NCBI GenBank assembly: GCA_964019425.1
Contig: OZ025803.1
Coordinates: 1,105,001-1,169,000, forward strand
Direction: 5' to 3'
Length of the DNA stretch: 64,000 bases
Source: Flectonema sp. DT1601
Lineage: Eukaryota > Euglenozoa > Diplonemea > Diplonemida > Diplonemidae
Each line of letters starts with the position of its first letter. Position 1 is the first letter of the stretch. A program made the position numbers and the translations under genes. Below are positions 45,101 through 58,800 of the stretch, one piece after another. The notes beneath the pieces were generated by a model, which saw nothing but the letters and a program-made list of their open reading frames with translations, was not told the origin of the DNA and did not search any database.

Positions 45101-48100
45101 ATGGAAGAAAGACTTCTCGGGAAGAAGAAAGAGCAAACTGAAGTAGGAGAGCGTCGTATCCCCTTGTGGTCGAATAACGATGGATCGAAAGAGTTTTCCG
45201 ACAACAGCATCAAAACAAGTAAGTATAGTTTTATACCATTACATCCGTCGTTCTTTGTTTGGAAAAATTTACTCGAGCAGCTGGGAAGATACGCCAACTT
45301 GTATTTCTTAACCGTGTCGTGTCTACAACTGATTCCTGGACTATCTCCTACTGGGAGATTCACAACACTCGTTCCTCTAACGTTTGTGTTAACAATGACG
45401 ATGATAAAAGATACTTATGAAGATTATAAAAGACATGTTAGAGATAGAGGACTTAATGGTCAAAACATTCAAGTCTATCGCAATAATAGTTGGGAAACAA
45501 AACATTGGGACCAAGTAAAGGTTGGTGACGTCGTTGAAGTTCGAAAGACTGAATCAAAAGGTGAATTTCCAGCTGATTTACTTCTTCTTTGGAGTACAGA
45601 GAATCAAGGTTTGTGTCATATCGAAACTGCTAACTTAGATGGAGAGACGAATCTTAAAGTTCAAAAAACACACATCGACCATGAATCTCTACCTGAGTAC
45701 AACACTGACAACCCAAGTCAATATCAAGGTGAGATTATATGTCAGGCTCCTAATAAAAGTTTATACACATTCGAAGGTAAGATGGTCAGAGGAAGCCGAC
45801 CTGAGGAAACGAGTGCCATTAGTGTGAAGAGTATTCTGCTGAGAGGAGCAAAGCTTGGTGGTAGTACAGAACGTATTCAAGCTCTAGTAATCTACACTGG
45901 TAAACAAAGTAAGTTAATGATGAACCAACAAGAGAGTCGTCACAAGAGATCAACTTTAGAAGAAATGACAAATACTCAAATTATCTTTATGTTGGTCCTT
46001 CAGATGGTTCTGTGTGGAGGATCTGCTCTCGGTCTCGGAGTAGCAATGTCTGACATCACAAACCATTGGTACCTGGCAGCTGAAGGAAGTAATCCAGTTA
46101 CGGCAGCCTTTGCGGGGTTTGGAACCTTTTTAATTTTATTTAATAATTTGATCCCAATCTCACTTTATGTTTCCATGGAAGTAGTTAAGATTGTACAGGC
46201 TAAATTAATGAGTTCTGACTTAGAGATTTATCATGAAGAGTCCAACACCCCTACGGATGCCAAAACCTCTTCTCTAAATGAAGAACTTGGACAAGTGCAG
46301 TACATATTTAGTGACAAGACTGGTACCTTGACGTGTAATATTATGGACTTTCTAAAATTCTCAGTTGGAGAAGTCGCTTACGGAACTGGAACAACTGAAA
46401 TCGGTCGCGCAGCAGCCATCCGTGAAGGACGTGTTCTCAATGATGATAAGCCTGCAGGTATTAAGTTGGTTAAAGGGTTTTATTTTTATGATCAACGCAT
46501 CAGTGATGTAGCTGGAGAAGGAAGAGATTGGAATTGGCTTTCACAACCTAATGCTAAGGAGTTGGGTGACTTCTTTCGTCTTCTAGCAGTCTGTCACACA
46601 GTGACAAGTGAACAAGGAAAAGATGATGATGGGAATCCTTGTACTTTATATCAAGCTTCTTCACCAGATGAAGCATGCCTTGTTACAGGAGTGAAGTATC
46701 TCGGAGTAGAATACGTTACCAGAGATGCTACTGATATCACAATTACTATCGCTGCGGGTGGGGGGACGTCGTACGAAGAAAAATGGAAACTGTTGGAAGT
46801 GTTCGAATTCAGTTCTGACAGAAAACGTATGAGTGTTATAGTAAGAGATCCAACTGGGCAATTGCGATTGTTCTGCAAAGGAGCGGACACGGTTATCTTC
46901 GAACGCCTCCGCAAACCCGAAAGCGATGCAGAGCTGCAAATGCGAAACACAACACTCGAAAACCTCCGAACCTTTGCTGCTGAAGGTCTGCGTACTCTCT
47001 GTATTGCTGAAACTGATATTTCAGAAAAACAATACCAAGAATGGGCGCCGACATACAAAGCCGCAACCGAAGCAGTTGGAGGAAAGGAAGAAAAGGAGGC
47101 TGCTGCTCAGGCGTTAATAGAAAAAGATTTAAAACTCATTGGGAGTACTGCCATTGAAGATAAATTACAAGAGGGAGTACCTGCTTCTATTGAAATGTTA
47201 CGAGCGTGTGGTATTAATGTTTGGGTACTTACAGGTGATAAACAAGAAACAGCAATTAATATTGGATTTGCCTGTGCTCTCCTTCACAATGACATGGGTC
47301 TATTTGAGTTCGACGAAGGCGCAACTGCTGAACGAATAACTGAACAGCTTCAAGACTTTGCTCGTCAAGCAGCAAATATCCAACCTGGAAAAGATCAGGG
47401 AGTTATTGTTCAGGGGGCTGCGTTGACTCACATCACATCAGAAACTGCTCCTCCAACGAATTCTGAACTTTTTTTGGAAGTTACAAAAAAGTGCAAAGCC
47501 GTTATTTGTTGTCGTGTCTCACCAGCACAAAAAGCCGAAGTTGTGAGACTTGTTAAAACTGGACTCAAAACAGTGACTTTAAGTATAGGAGATGGAGCTA
47601 ATGATGTCGCGATGATAACAGAAGCACATGTTGGAATTGGTATCAGCGGATTAGAAGGACTGCAGGCAGCTAGAGCTTCAGACTATTCAATTGGACAGTT
47701 TCGTTTTCTTCTGAGACTCCTCCTCGTTCACGGACGATGGTCATACCGCCGAGTTACGAAAGTAATTTTATATTCTTTTTATAAAAACATATTGCTGTAC
47801 CTGACTCAGTTCTGTTTTTGTTTTTTTAATAATTTTACTGGACAGTCATTCTACGACAGGTGGGCGTTGAGTTTGTTTAACGTCGTGTTCGCATTCTTTC
47901 CGATAGTTGCGGTTGGAATATTCGACAGAGATATTGAACCTCACCGACTTATGACTCTAGACCAATTCCCAGAGTTGTATGATGAAGGTCGAAAGGGAAC
48001 TCTATTCACAACAAAAGTCTTTTGGCAATTTTCTGTAACTGCAATGTTTCAGTCAGCCACTTGTTTCTTCATTCCCGTAGCTGTTCTTCACGATGCTGTT

Positions 48101-49201
48101 GAAGATCAAGAAGGGTATTCTATTGGACTAAGTTGGTCAGGAATTACTGCTTACACGGGTGTCATTTGGGTTGTCACACTTAAATGTGCCTTGGAGACCA
48201 GGTATGATGAGTAACAATTGGTTTTATTCAACTTAACAATCAAAAAACAACAAATATAAACAGCTCCTGGACGAAGATGAACCACCTGGTGTGTTGGGGA
48301 AGTGTAGCATCGTGGTACTTGTTTCTGATTGTTTATGGAAACTTTTTCGGAACTCCTCTTAAGGTTGGTTTTGACTGGTACAAGGTATGCAATAAAAGTT
48401 CAGATTTAACTTTGTGAGATGTTTACTATTTAACAACAAACCAAAACAGATGTATGAAGTTGTTATGTCGGACTCAAAACATTGGCTCACAGTTATATTG
48501 GTGGTCTTCATTGCTTTGTTTAGAGACTTTACTTGGAAATTCTATCAAAGAGCCTTCAGACCAACTCTTCTTCATAAGGTATGTTTTGTTGTTTCCTTTT
48601 TGTTTGAAAAAAAAAACAAAAAAAAAAAGAAAAAAAAAACTTATTAAAATATCAATAACAGTGTCAAGAGTGGGAGGCTATGGTGAAGTCAGGTGCTCTT
48701 AGAAGTGACTTCAATTACAAACTGATGGAAAGAGAACATCCGGAATTCTTTGTTGGAAGGGAGAGGATCAAGCCGTCAAAAAAGAAACCAGAAACTGTAC
48801 CCGCAGATCAAATAAGGAAAGAATTGTCACCTAATTCTAATACTAGAGATCATGACGCAAAGAGCGATGGAGGTATTGGTAGCAGAAGACTAAGTAGACA
48901 TTTAGGATACAGCTTCAGTCAAGGAGATGATCAGGTTGAAGCTATCGCTAGTATTGTTCCTTCTCGACCTGTTTGGATGAGAGGCCCATCAAGATCTTAT
49001 AATACGAAACCGGGAGAGACATCCATATTAGGTCTCGTTGATAAGACAACTCCCGAGACGAAGAGTTTTTCTCCTCCACAACAGCAACAACAACCACAAC
49101 CACCTTTATATGGAGCGGCATTAAGTAACTCTCAGCGTAAGTCTCGAGACAGCAGATATCACAATCAGAAATATAATTCTATGACTCCGTATGATTCTTG
49201 A
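45101..49201 (+). CDS. P4-type ATPase (phospholipid flippase)
   Basis: Exons 45101-48201, 48264-48384, 48450-48578 and 48662-49201 give 1,296 residues. It moves phospholipids from the outer or lumenal leaflet to the cytosolic leaflet. The full P4 set is present: a LEQLGRYANLYFL start of TM1, actuator loop LDGETNL (~179-185), PISLYVSMEVVK in TM4, phosphorylation site DKTGT (Asp405), KGADTVIFERL for nucleotide binding, TGDKQETAINIG, and the hinge GDGANDVAMI (~830). The C-terminal transmembrane helices end within the third and fourth exons. The last ~150 residues are a polar tail with Gln/Pro runs, a likely autoregulatory region. A CDC50-type beta subunit would be expected elsewhere in the genome. 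All three introns sit in the last quarter of the gene. Confidence 0.97.
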
Positions 49202-49298
49202 AGTGGGTTTTGTTTTATTTAATCAGATGTCGATTTTCTGTATTTTATCGAAACAGATAGTGTAATCAATGTTAGAGTTCACTGCAATCCTCGAACTG

Positions 49299-49330
<32 letters not shown>

Positions 49331-51319
49331 CTTTCATGTTTTTTTCGTTCAAATCAACCATCATCTGCTGGCATTGTGTAGGATAAAATATAAATAAAAA
49401 GGAAATAAATATATTTTGGTTTTTTAGTCTCACGTCAAATAACTGGCTTTTAACTAGGTCTGTAATAATATTAAAGTTAACAGAGAAATTAGAGCACAGA
49501 TTAACTTTACTGAGATTCGTTGTTTTTTTGTATTCGTTTTTCCAAAACAAGAAGTTCGACTTATTGCGAAATTTTATCCTTATACTTAAAGTCTTTGTGC
49601 TGATGGAAAAAGAATGGGGGGGGGAAAAAAAAAAAAAAACATTAAAAAAAAACATCGAAGCAAATTGATAATAAGGGAAAAAGGTTTACTTTTTTCTCTT
49701 TATTTTTCTCTTTAACATATCATTATTAGTACAGTCGAATCGGATTTTCAGATTTCATGCACAAAGCAAAAAAAAAAAAGTATTGTTCGTCTTTCTTCCT
49801 TTGTCTTTTTTTTTTTTTTTTTAATATGGCTGAAGAAAAATAATTAATCAATATATAGCTCTTGTGTCACATCTGTGGATTGTTATTTTGATTATATTTA
49901 ACATTCTTTTGAGAAGATAAAGTCTTCTATTCAGTCACGGGTTTGAGTCTAATTAAAAAAGCGAAGCTTGTTGTCAATTAAAAGTTAATTGCTGACGGCT
50001 CAACGTGTGTTCGTGTTTGGTTTTTATTTATTTCTATTTCTATTTTTTTTTTTTTTTTTAGTTCAAAAAAAAGTTTGTTAAAAAAAAAGGGCAAAGGTGG
50101 AAAAAACTTAAGTTTGTCGTTTCTTAATTTCTTTTCTACAAAATTGAATTTCATCGCTTCGGTTGACTCTTCGGAAACGGTTAAGGATTGGGTCCTCTGT
50201 TGCTGTGAGTTACCCTCCTCGAGAGCACTAATAATATTCTTTAGTAACATTTTATGAAGAGCGATAACAACTTCAACACAGAATGAAGTCCCTTAGAACT
50301 TACTGATGAAGACCTAAAATGGGACGAGTAGTATCATATTAAGGCTCCTGAAACTACATATTCTATTACCCTTTTGATGTTAGGAAACTGTGGAAATGAA
50401 TACTTTTTTTTTTACTAATCTCTTCTTTTTATTGTCACTTTTTCTATACTAAATATAATGATCCTGACTATAGTTGGGAATTATAGTTTCTTCTTTCGGT
50501 AAGTTTCGTTCTTTCTGATTTTTATCTGTTTTGTCTTTTTTCTTTTTTATGGGCAACGTGTTCCTTCACAATGTCTACAGTCGAGGTAACTCTTAGAAAA
50601 CATAAAAAGTATCAACGTGTGTCTACATGTGTGATGTAGACTTTGAATGAGTTAAACTGAAGTGACAAACCATCTCAAATGGAATCTTCTCGCTGAAGAT
50701 TAAAAACCTTCTTGGAAGTGAAAGTGATGTGATCGTCTGTTTGCAACACACTTGACTTGTGTTGCGTACGCTACAAGAAGAATGCCGTTGTCAACAGTGT
50801 GCGTCCGTAGTGGCAACTCAATTCTAACTCAACCCTCGTCTCTTGTCGTGGAAGAATTAATTTTTTTCTTTCGAAAAAATCTATTTTTGTTGATACAAAT
50901 TTATTATTACTGTAAAGAACAAAGAATCTTTTTTTTTTTTTTTCCCCTCTTATTTCATTTTATTTTGTTCTTTTTCGTTATGTTATTTTACTCTTTTTAA
51001 TAAAAAGTATTTTTTTTTTTTTATTTATATTTTTCAGTCTGTTTTTTTCAGGGGCGGTTTAGCTGTAGAATTTGTGCGTAAAAAGGGGTAAGGGGGAATC
51101 AACCAGAATTAATTCACAAGCCAAGTCGGTACTGCCAGACTGGTCGGTTTTCTGTCTGCAGGAAGCCTTTAAAAAAAAAAAAAAAAAAAAAAAGTATTAT
51201 TTACCACAATCAATTAAGCGAGGCTACAGTCTCAAACAGCTGTACGACGACAGGTTGATGACTACGCAAACCTTTCTGTTATGAGCTCCAATTATGCGTG
51301 TTGTTGTTGTTTTACTTTT

Positions 51320-51350
<31 letters not shown>

Positions 51351-51654
51351 TATTCCCTCCCACCCTAGATGTTTATATATAGGGGTATAAGGGTATAATA
51401 TTAGTAAGCAATTAGTTGGAAGTTTTTTCAACATTATTGTCACAGGAATCTCTCAAAACAAACAGAGAGAGAGTCGATATACGAAGTTGGTACCTTTCTC
51501 TGTCTCAGTTAGCATCTTCAAGTATACGTTCAGTTGTTTTAGAGAGTGAATAATGCACTCTAAAGTATTTATATGAGGAGGGGATTCTTATTCAAATATT
51601 TATTTTATATCTCTACTTTCACAGTGATAACCAAAGCAACCCTTATAACATAAT
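49202..51654. other. 2.4-kb intergenic region, no gene seen
   Basis: Long A and T tracts (49304-49330, 49627-49640, 50046-50059, 51171-51193, 51327-51350) break up every frame. The 50240-50760 part has more even composition but no protein frame or RNA that I recognise. The acceptor ATCTCTACTTTCACAG ends at 51624, before the zinc-finger gene. Confidence 0.55.
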
Positions 51655-52895
51655 ATGATGCAGGTTATTTCCGTTCCTCAGGCAGTTGCCTTTGCTCCTC
51701 AGCAGGCTGTTATCCAGCAAGTTCCGGTACAGCAAGCGGTGGAAATCGCTGTGGCGCCAACGCCAACGCCAGTGTCAGTTGACCCAACTGATGTAAACCT
51801 TCGCATCTTACAAGTAATCGATCCAGCAAACAGATCTGGTAAAATTGATGTTCCCTTCACTCAGACATTCGACACCGTTGGACGTGCGGAGTGGATGAGC
51901 AGAGGAGTGACGGGTAAGAAAGACATCAGTTTGTGTATGTTATTTCAACAAAGACGATGCAATGCTGGTACCAAATGCAATCAAATCCACGCTGAGAGAA
52001 GTCTTATTCACTCACTCAGACAGGCAGCAGAAACAGTTCCACGATGCTGTTTAAAACACGGTGATGTTCATTCAGCAAACGACCACACCTACCTAATGAG
52101 ATTAGGTAACCTGAAAGCTGTCCAGCTCCAGTGCAGTAACGGCGCAGTATTCGACGTTCCGACAAATGCTTTTGGTAGAACAAACTCCTTCGAAGCTCTG
52201 TTGATGAAGGGAGAGCCAGTTATAGTTGTTTCAGCCACAAGAATCTGTCGCCTTCAACAGAGAAACTGCTGCAAATACGGCAAAGACTGTAAAAACATTC
52301 ACATCTGTAGGGAAGTTGGTAAACTTCTTCCAGAAGCAAACCCTGTTGGAAATCAAGGAGTTGCTCACTTTGATCAAACACTCAGTGAGAAGACGAGAGC
52401 TGTAGTGCCAAGCTTACCAATGCCATCGTCGCAGACATTTCCTGCAAACAACAAGAAGCGTACCAACCAAAGAAACAAGAGAAGGCTTTCAAAGGAATCT
52501 CAAGTAACAAACACCACCACTACCAGCTGTAACACTGAACCACTCCCAGTCACTCCTGAAGAAATTGAACTCTCAGGATCGGCTAAGTTTGGAAAGGGTT
52601 TTACTCTGACAGAATCATCATTGAAGACCTTCCAGCAGGCATTCAAATTCCCTCCACAGCCAAGAGTTGCTCGCAAGAAGAGACACAACCAAGAGCGTAA
52701 GCGTAACAAGAATGAATGTCTGCAGGGCGTCAACTTGGGAAACAGCTACGGATCTTCAATGGTATGTTATTGGATGTATTAAAGTAAATAATAACTTCAA
52801 CAAGATATTCTTCTGATGTTGAAGAATAACAAAACAACAAACAGTTTGGTGAGTCGATGAAACTTTGTTTGCCGCGTGACCTCCAAAACTTGTAA
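51655..52895 (+). CDS. CCCH zinc-finger RNA-binding protein
   Basis: Exons 51655-52761 and 52845-52895 give 385 residues; the second exon encodes only 16. After a Gln/Val/Pro-rich N-terminus there are two Cys-Cys-Cys-His fingers of the C-x7-C-x5-C-x3-H type: CMLFQQRRCNAGTKCNQIH (~100-118) and CRLQQRNCCKYGKDCKNIH (~200-220). They are separated by a ~85-residue region with further Cys/His (RCCLKHGDVHS). A long basic, Asn/Lys/Arg-rich region follows. Finger pairs with the C-x-x-G-x-x-C-x-x-(I/V)-H spacing are typical of the large ZC3H families of kinetoplastids. In organisms with polycistronic transcription these control mRNA stability and translation. The precise orthologue is not recognised. 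Confidence 0.88.
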
Positions 52896-55800
52896 GTTCG
52901 CAGCTTGTCAATTGTTGAGTCGAAGGAGAAATATAAAAAAAAAAAAAAAAGTTTTAAAAATAAATGTCTACGACGTGGAGTATCCTTCCTAACCTTTTAT
53001 GAGTTCCTGATTGTATTATTGAGGAACACCGATCCTCAACCAGTCTGGATACACAGGCACTGCTTGTCCCCTTCCCTCCTTTCTTTTTATTCATACGAAC
53101 CGTGTCATTTATTTTTGTATTTACAACAAGTTAACTATTTGTAACTGCTCACATAAATATTCAGTCAGCCTTTTTATTTTATTTTTCTTTTCCCCTTCAT
53201 TTTTTCTCTCTCCTCTTCTTTTGGAGGGTGTTCCCGTTACCTCTGCCTACATTTAGTTATGTTAAATTATTATTTGGTAAGTTTATCCTTTTTTCAATTT
53301 AATTAATCTATTTACAAACTGAAAAAAAAAAAAAAAAAAAATGAAGAAAGAAGAAAAAAAAGAAGAGTAATAATTAACCCAATTTTTTTATACTTTTTTA
53401 TTTTTATTTTTCACAAACAACAACTGTTCGCCTTCGGTCTGCTTGCTTGTCTAGAAAGGGTGTTCTTTATGTCACTCTGGGGTAGTTTGGCAAGACAAGG
53501 GGAGTCTTTTTTTGGTGATTGTGTAGAATAGAAGCACCAAAAAAAAAAAAAGAAGGAAAAAAAAAAAAAAAAAAGAAACAAGAGAACAGTCTCTATTGTC
53601 TTAGGAGTGTTTTTATTTTTTCCCGTTCTTCACTTTTTTTGTGTATGCCACGCAATTCAGAAAAATATCATTATTCTGCTAAACAACTCGTGTATAAATG
53701 AAGATATAAAAAAGGAATAAAGATGAGAGCAATCTATTTGTTTTATAGATAAAAAAACCTGAAGCAGAAAAAAAAGCTTCTTATCTCCCCTTCATATTTT
53801 TGTTTTCCCGCTCTTTGTAGGAAGAGTTTGTGGTTGTGCACCAGCTGATGGTCTTATTTGGCAGCCTTTTGAGGTGCTTGCGACTCGCGCAAAGACTTTT
53901 TAATCTTTCTTTTTATATGAAAGACTGCGTGAACCGAAAAAAATAAAAAGAAAAGGACTCTGACTAACATGTATTCCTTTCTTAGGCGCTCAAGAAAGTA
54001 CCTCGCAGATCAATAACAATAAAATCACTTTGGCGATGTCAGTAATGATCTTGCCGCAGATCAGTTCGCAATAAGCGCTCTGAGTTATAAATATCAACCA
54101 ATGTAGGCAACCAAAAAACAAGTAGAATGTACTTCTTGTGTAAATCAAATGGTGCTTTCAAAAATGTAAATACAAGTCAAGAAAAAAAAAAAAAAGTTTT
54201 TAAACTAGGCTAAAATTTTTAAAAATACTTTAGCAAATCAGTTTGGGTTTTGTCCTCAGAGTTTTCCTTTTTTAAATAAAAACCAACCAAAGCAAACAAC
54301 ACGAAGCTGCTGTTGAAAATGCGACGAAAAGGAATTTCTGCAAGAAATTAATTACTTCTTCTGTAAGCTGGTTGTGAGTGGATAGTTTTTCCTTTGATGT
54401 TAGCTTATGTACAGACAGAAAAAAATAAAACAAAAAGAGTACAACGTTGGCATCAGTGTGCTGGTGTGTGCTATCAAAGTGTTCTTGCCAACCAAACAAA
54501 ACAAACTGATCCTTCTTTTGGTAGCTAAGTATTGTTGTTTTGCTTCAACTAAAAAAACTTGTACGAATTAAAAGAGCCGTCTCGACTTCTACACGCACCT
54601 CAATGGAAGGCTTCAATGGAAGTTATGAACTCGACTCGCGCACAATCAAAATGCCAACTCTTTGAAGAAAGGCGGACCTTTCCTCAAATTCTCCCCCCCC
54701 TCGTTTCTTTTGTTTTTTTTGTCCGATGCGATATTTTATTTTCTTTTTTTTTTATTGGGTTCTCACAGTAAGTCACAATTCAATAATCGGTCAGGGTGAA
54801 GGCTCAAGTGATTTCTTCTTCGTGCGAGTGAAAAAGAAACAGCAGGGAGATTCCTGCTGTTGTCATCCACGTTGAGGAAGCCGATGGGTCTCTTTTGACT
54901 GACGTTTTGATTTATTGTTATCACTTGTGCCTTGATATCTATCCCAATGGGAAATGGTAACTAAGTGCGGCTTATCGATGAGCAAGTGAGAACAGTTATT
55001 TAATTACAGTGGTTAATAATGTGACTTTTTTCCCTACTCTAATCGGCGACAACCCCTGTGGGAGCTAGCCGAGTTTTCTTTTTTTTTTTTTTCTCCCCTC
55101 CCGCTTTACTAAAATTTATCAACCCACTCCCTCTTTTAAAAAAAAAAAAAAAAAAAGTAAAAAAAAAACTCCCTAAAAAAGATCAGATTTTCTTTGTTCA
55201 GGGATCAGACATATTTTCCCCTCTTTTCTATTCTCTTAACCTCACGCAATAATAGGCAAGACGGGAATTGTACCGTTTGTGTACAGTCACTAAGCACACC
55301 AATTTACGATCATTTCTTCCCCCTTTTTAATTTTACATATTAGTTTACTCTTATTGACTACGCTCAAGTTGCCTTCGGCTGCCCCTCCACCTTTCTCCAG
55401 TTATTACGGTCAAGGTGCCCCTCCTGAGGTAGTACCATGTGACCCCAGTGAATTGTAAGTGCGGAGTGTTTTCTTAAGAGTGTACCATTTTGCTCTTCTT
55501 TCTCCTCTTCCACGTTCCCTTTTGCTGGTTTTTTTGAGAATACTGCTGACAACGAAAAAAAAAACAAAAAACAAAAAGATAAAATAAAATAAAAATTGCA
55601 AGCGGACAGTTCCGAGGTACTCTCCTAATATTTCCTTAAAGTATCCTCAGGAAAAAAAGCTGTCTTTTAAAAAGCAACCGCATGTGATACCACTTCTTCT
55701 GTGGCATTGTTTTCCCTTCTTGTAACCCTCAATGGTATCTTTGGGATTACTTGTTGGAAAAGAGTTTTTTATTATTATTATTATTTTTTATATTTATTGC

Positions 55801-58800
55801 TTTCGCGATTTTGTCGCTATTGCAAAATATTTCTATCTGCTACTGAAGAACCTACAGAACGAGAAAAAGAAAAAAGAAAAAAGAAAAAAAAAAAGGAACA
55901 AAAAAAAAAAAAAAAAAAAACGGTGACACAGGTTGAAAGAGAACAACTTGAGCTTGTGGACTTCCGTAAGCTCCACCTCTCTGATTCTTTATTCGTTGAA
56001 CCCGTTGACTTTTTTTTCCCTTTTTTTTTTTTTTATTTTTTGAACAAAGTATAAAAAAAACATATCTCCACCTTGTCAGAGGAGGATGAAAAACAAAAGG
56101 GGGAGGGGAAGGTAGAATTATGAAAAAGATCAAAATTCGATTAGCATCCCTTCCGCTCGAAAGACCCAATCCCTCAATTGAGGGACAGGGTTCCCCTCTT
56201 CTTTTTCTTATTATTAACAGCGACGTATCGCGGCAACTTTATTAGCCATTATTTTTCCCCGTGGCAGAATTTTTTCCCTTTCCCAATTCCCTCCACTCGT
56301 TGATTGAATACGTGAGAGTAATTCTGGTCTCGATCTATCTAGATTGCCAGCCCAATTATATTTTTTTTTCTCAACGAGGTTCATTCTTTTTTTTTTCCTT
56401 TTTTTTTTGTACATCGTAACTTCACATTAGAAGTGTTGCGTTGCGCTGACTAATTAAATGATTCTATTCTTTTTTAGATTCCCTCCCTTCCTTTGTGAGC
56501 CTGAAAAGAAAGTTTGTTTACTTTATAAAAAGAGATTGTCGTCTGAATCACTTTTTCACATCAAAATAGCTCTTCTTTGTTGCGAACTAAGAAAGTTATT
56601 TATTATTGTTCATAAATTAAAGGATTAAAGACTGATCTCTCTTTTTAGTATGGCGGGAAGGAAGGAAAAAAGAAGTAAATTTCACATTAAACAGAAAACG
56701 AAACGAATCGGCAATTCTTTTTCTCTTTTTTCGGTGTTGTTTTTCTATACCGAGGCTGAGGCTGATCATTTCTTTTTTTTTTTTCCCGCTCCCTTTTTTT
56801 CTTTTCCCCCGAGGCGTGCTTTCCCTCAGCCAGCAGTCTTTAAGTTGCGGTCTGATGTTTATTTTTCATTTTTTTTGCTACAGAATCGTTGTGTGGACAG
56901 GATTCTGCATACCTTTTTGCGTAGAATTTGAAAGTTTCCCTCTTCTTTTATTTAATTGATACTTAAGTAGAACAGAAAAAAGCTTTAGTTCGGTCCTGCC
57001 TGACTACACTTTTTTAATTTTATTTTATAATCACAACATTATTGGCAAAAGTAATTTCTCGGATTCAGGTTGAGAATCGCTGTTGCTTTTGTTTTTCCTA
57101 AGCTGAGTGATATGTTGATTTTAGGTTCGGCCTGTTTTCGGATTTGCCGTTGTGAAAAGAGAGGAAAAACATCGCGGGCAATGAATGCATCACTTTTTTT
57201 TGGTTTGGGGAAAAAATCTATTCTTGCTTGTGAAGAGATTAGTGTTTACTTTGTGATATTTGTTCGGCGGTACCGATGGTTTGTTTTTAGTTTAATTCGC
57301 TGCATATTTTAATTTTACTTCATTTGTAAGTGACTTAACCATTGCTTCGTTTCTTTTTGCAAATAGGAACAGCAGAACAGTTTTTTTTTATTGTAAAAAC
57401 TCTTTTTTTTTTTTTTTTTTTCCCTTTCTTCTTTTAAATATGCACGGATAACCCTTAACAACAAAAAAAAATGGATACTAGTTGCGCTCCCCCCCTTCCT
57501 CTAAAGTATTCTTTATTATTATTATGCAGTACTTTTCTTCTTTTCAGGCTTAAACTGCTTTGCTCATTGGAACCTGCATATCTGGACAGACGTGTCTGCT
57601 TACGTCGGGGATCTCTGTTTCCAACTACAAAACTGGGTTGTCGAGGAATCCTTTGTGTCCGATATGAAGTACTTTCAAGGGAACAAAAAAAAAAAAAAAA
57701 AAAGAGAAAAACTCTACTCATTTATTTTTATTTTCCCGCTTTTTTTTTTTTCCTTTTTTGGTCTTGCTATGATTTATTATTTTTCTTTATTATTTCCTTG
57801 TCTTGCTTTTTTTGTTTTTTTCCGGAAAAAAACAAAAAAAAGTAAATAAAAATAGCAATTACAATGCCAGGATTCTCGAGTCTTATTTGCTTAGCAAGAT
57901 CCAAGGTAGGCTAACTGCATTCGATTTTTTTATTTTCCCCTCCCTCTCTCCCTTCTGCTCAGGTTATGGATATAAGTGTCCCTCCTCTTTGCAGATTTTG
58001 CTCTTCCAAAGAGTTCTCCCGTTTAGCCCTCTCAACAAGAAGCGGGAAAAGAAAAGAAAAAAAAAAAAAAAAAAAAAAAAAACCACCATTTCGGGTCACA
58101 GTGAACGCTGTTGCATTATCTGCTGCTCCGTTTCTTTCTGAAGGAGAAAGTAAAAATAAAAAAAAACCTTTTTTTTTTTTTAATTCTAAGTAACCTCCTT
58201 TCATCTACTGAGTTAATTAGTTTGTTCTCTGTCATCGTTGCAGAAGATTAGACTTGTGTACTACAGTAGCTCTTTATAACCTTTTGAAGAGTCTGATTTA
58301 TTACGGAGGTTCTTTCACCACACAGCAGGTTTTGTTCGGTACGACCACTGGATGACTACTTGATAATACCTAAGTACCTCTGAGTGAAATGAGATTATCA
58401 CCCCTCCTTCCTTTCGTTTCCCTCTCCCCCCTGTAATACGCCTTCCTTGCGTACTCTTCGAAGCGGTGTAGCAAATGTCTTGTAAGAGAAATGCCATGTT
58501 ATTCCCCCTACTCCCATTATTTTCTTTTTAGCCATTTTTTTTCGCTTGAGAATGGCTGTCACAGTATTTATTGTTTCTTCCCAAGTGTCAGTAATTAGTT
58601 GACAACAGCTGTGACGAATAACCTGGTCAGTCACTGTAGTCACTATCTGATTAAGTGAGTAATTATATAAATATTTTACATTTTGAACAAAGTATCTCCC
58701 ATCCCACTCCCTCTGATTGCTTTGAGTGCGACAACAGTTAGAAAAGGAAATTAAGCTGCTTACAAAAGGAGTTTTTCTCTCCTTCAAAAAATGGTTGTCG

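Noticed and set aside
50300-50350. Possible C/D box snoRNA (TGATGA then CTGA about 40 nt later)
   Set aside because: The C box has a C where a purine is required and there is no terminal stem by eye.
55701-58204. Several frames with long Lys or Phe runs
   Set aside because: Translations of A and T homopolymers.
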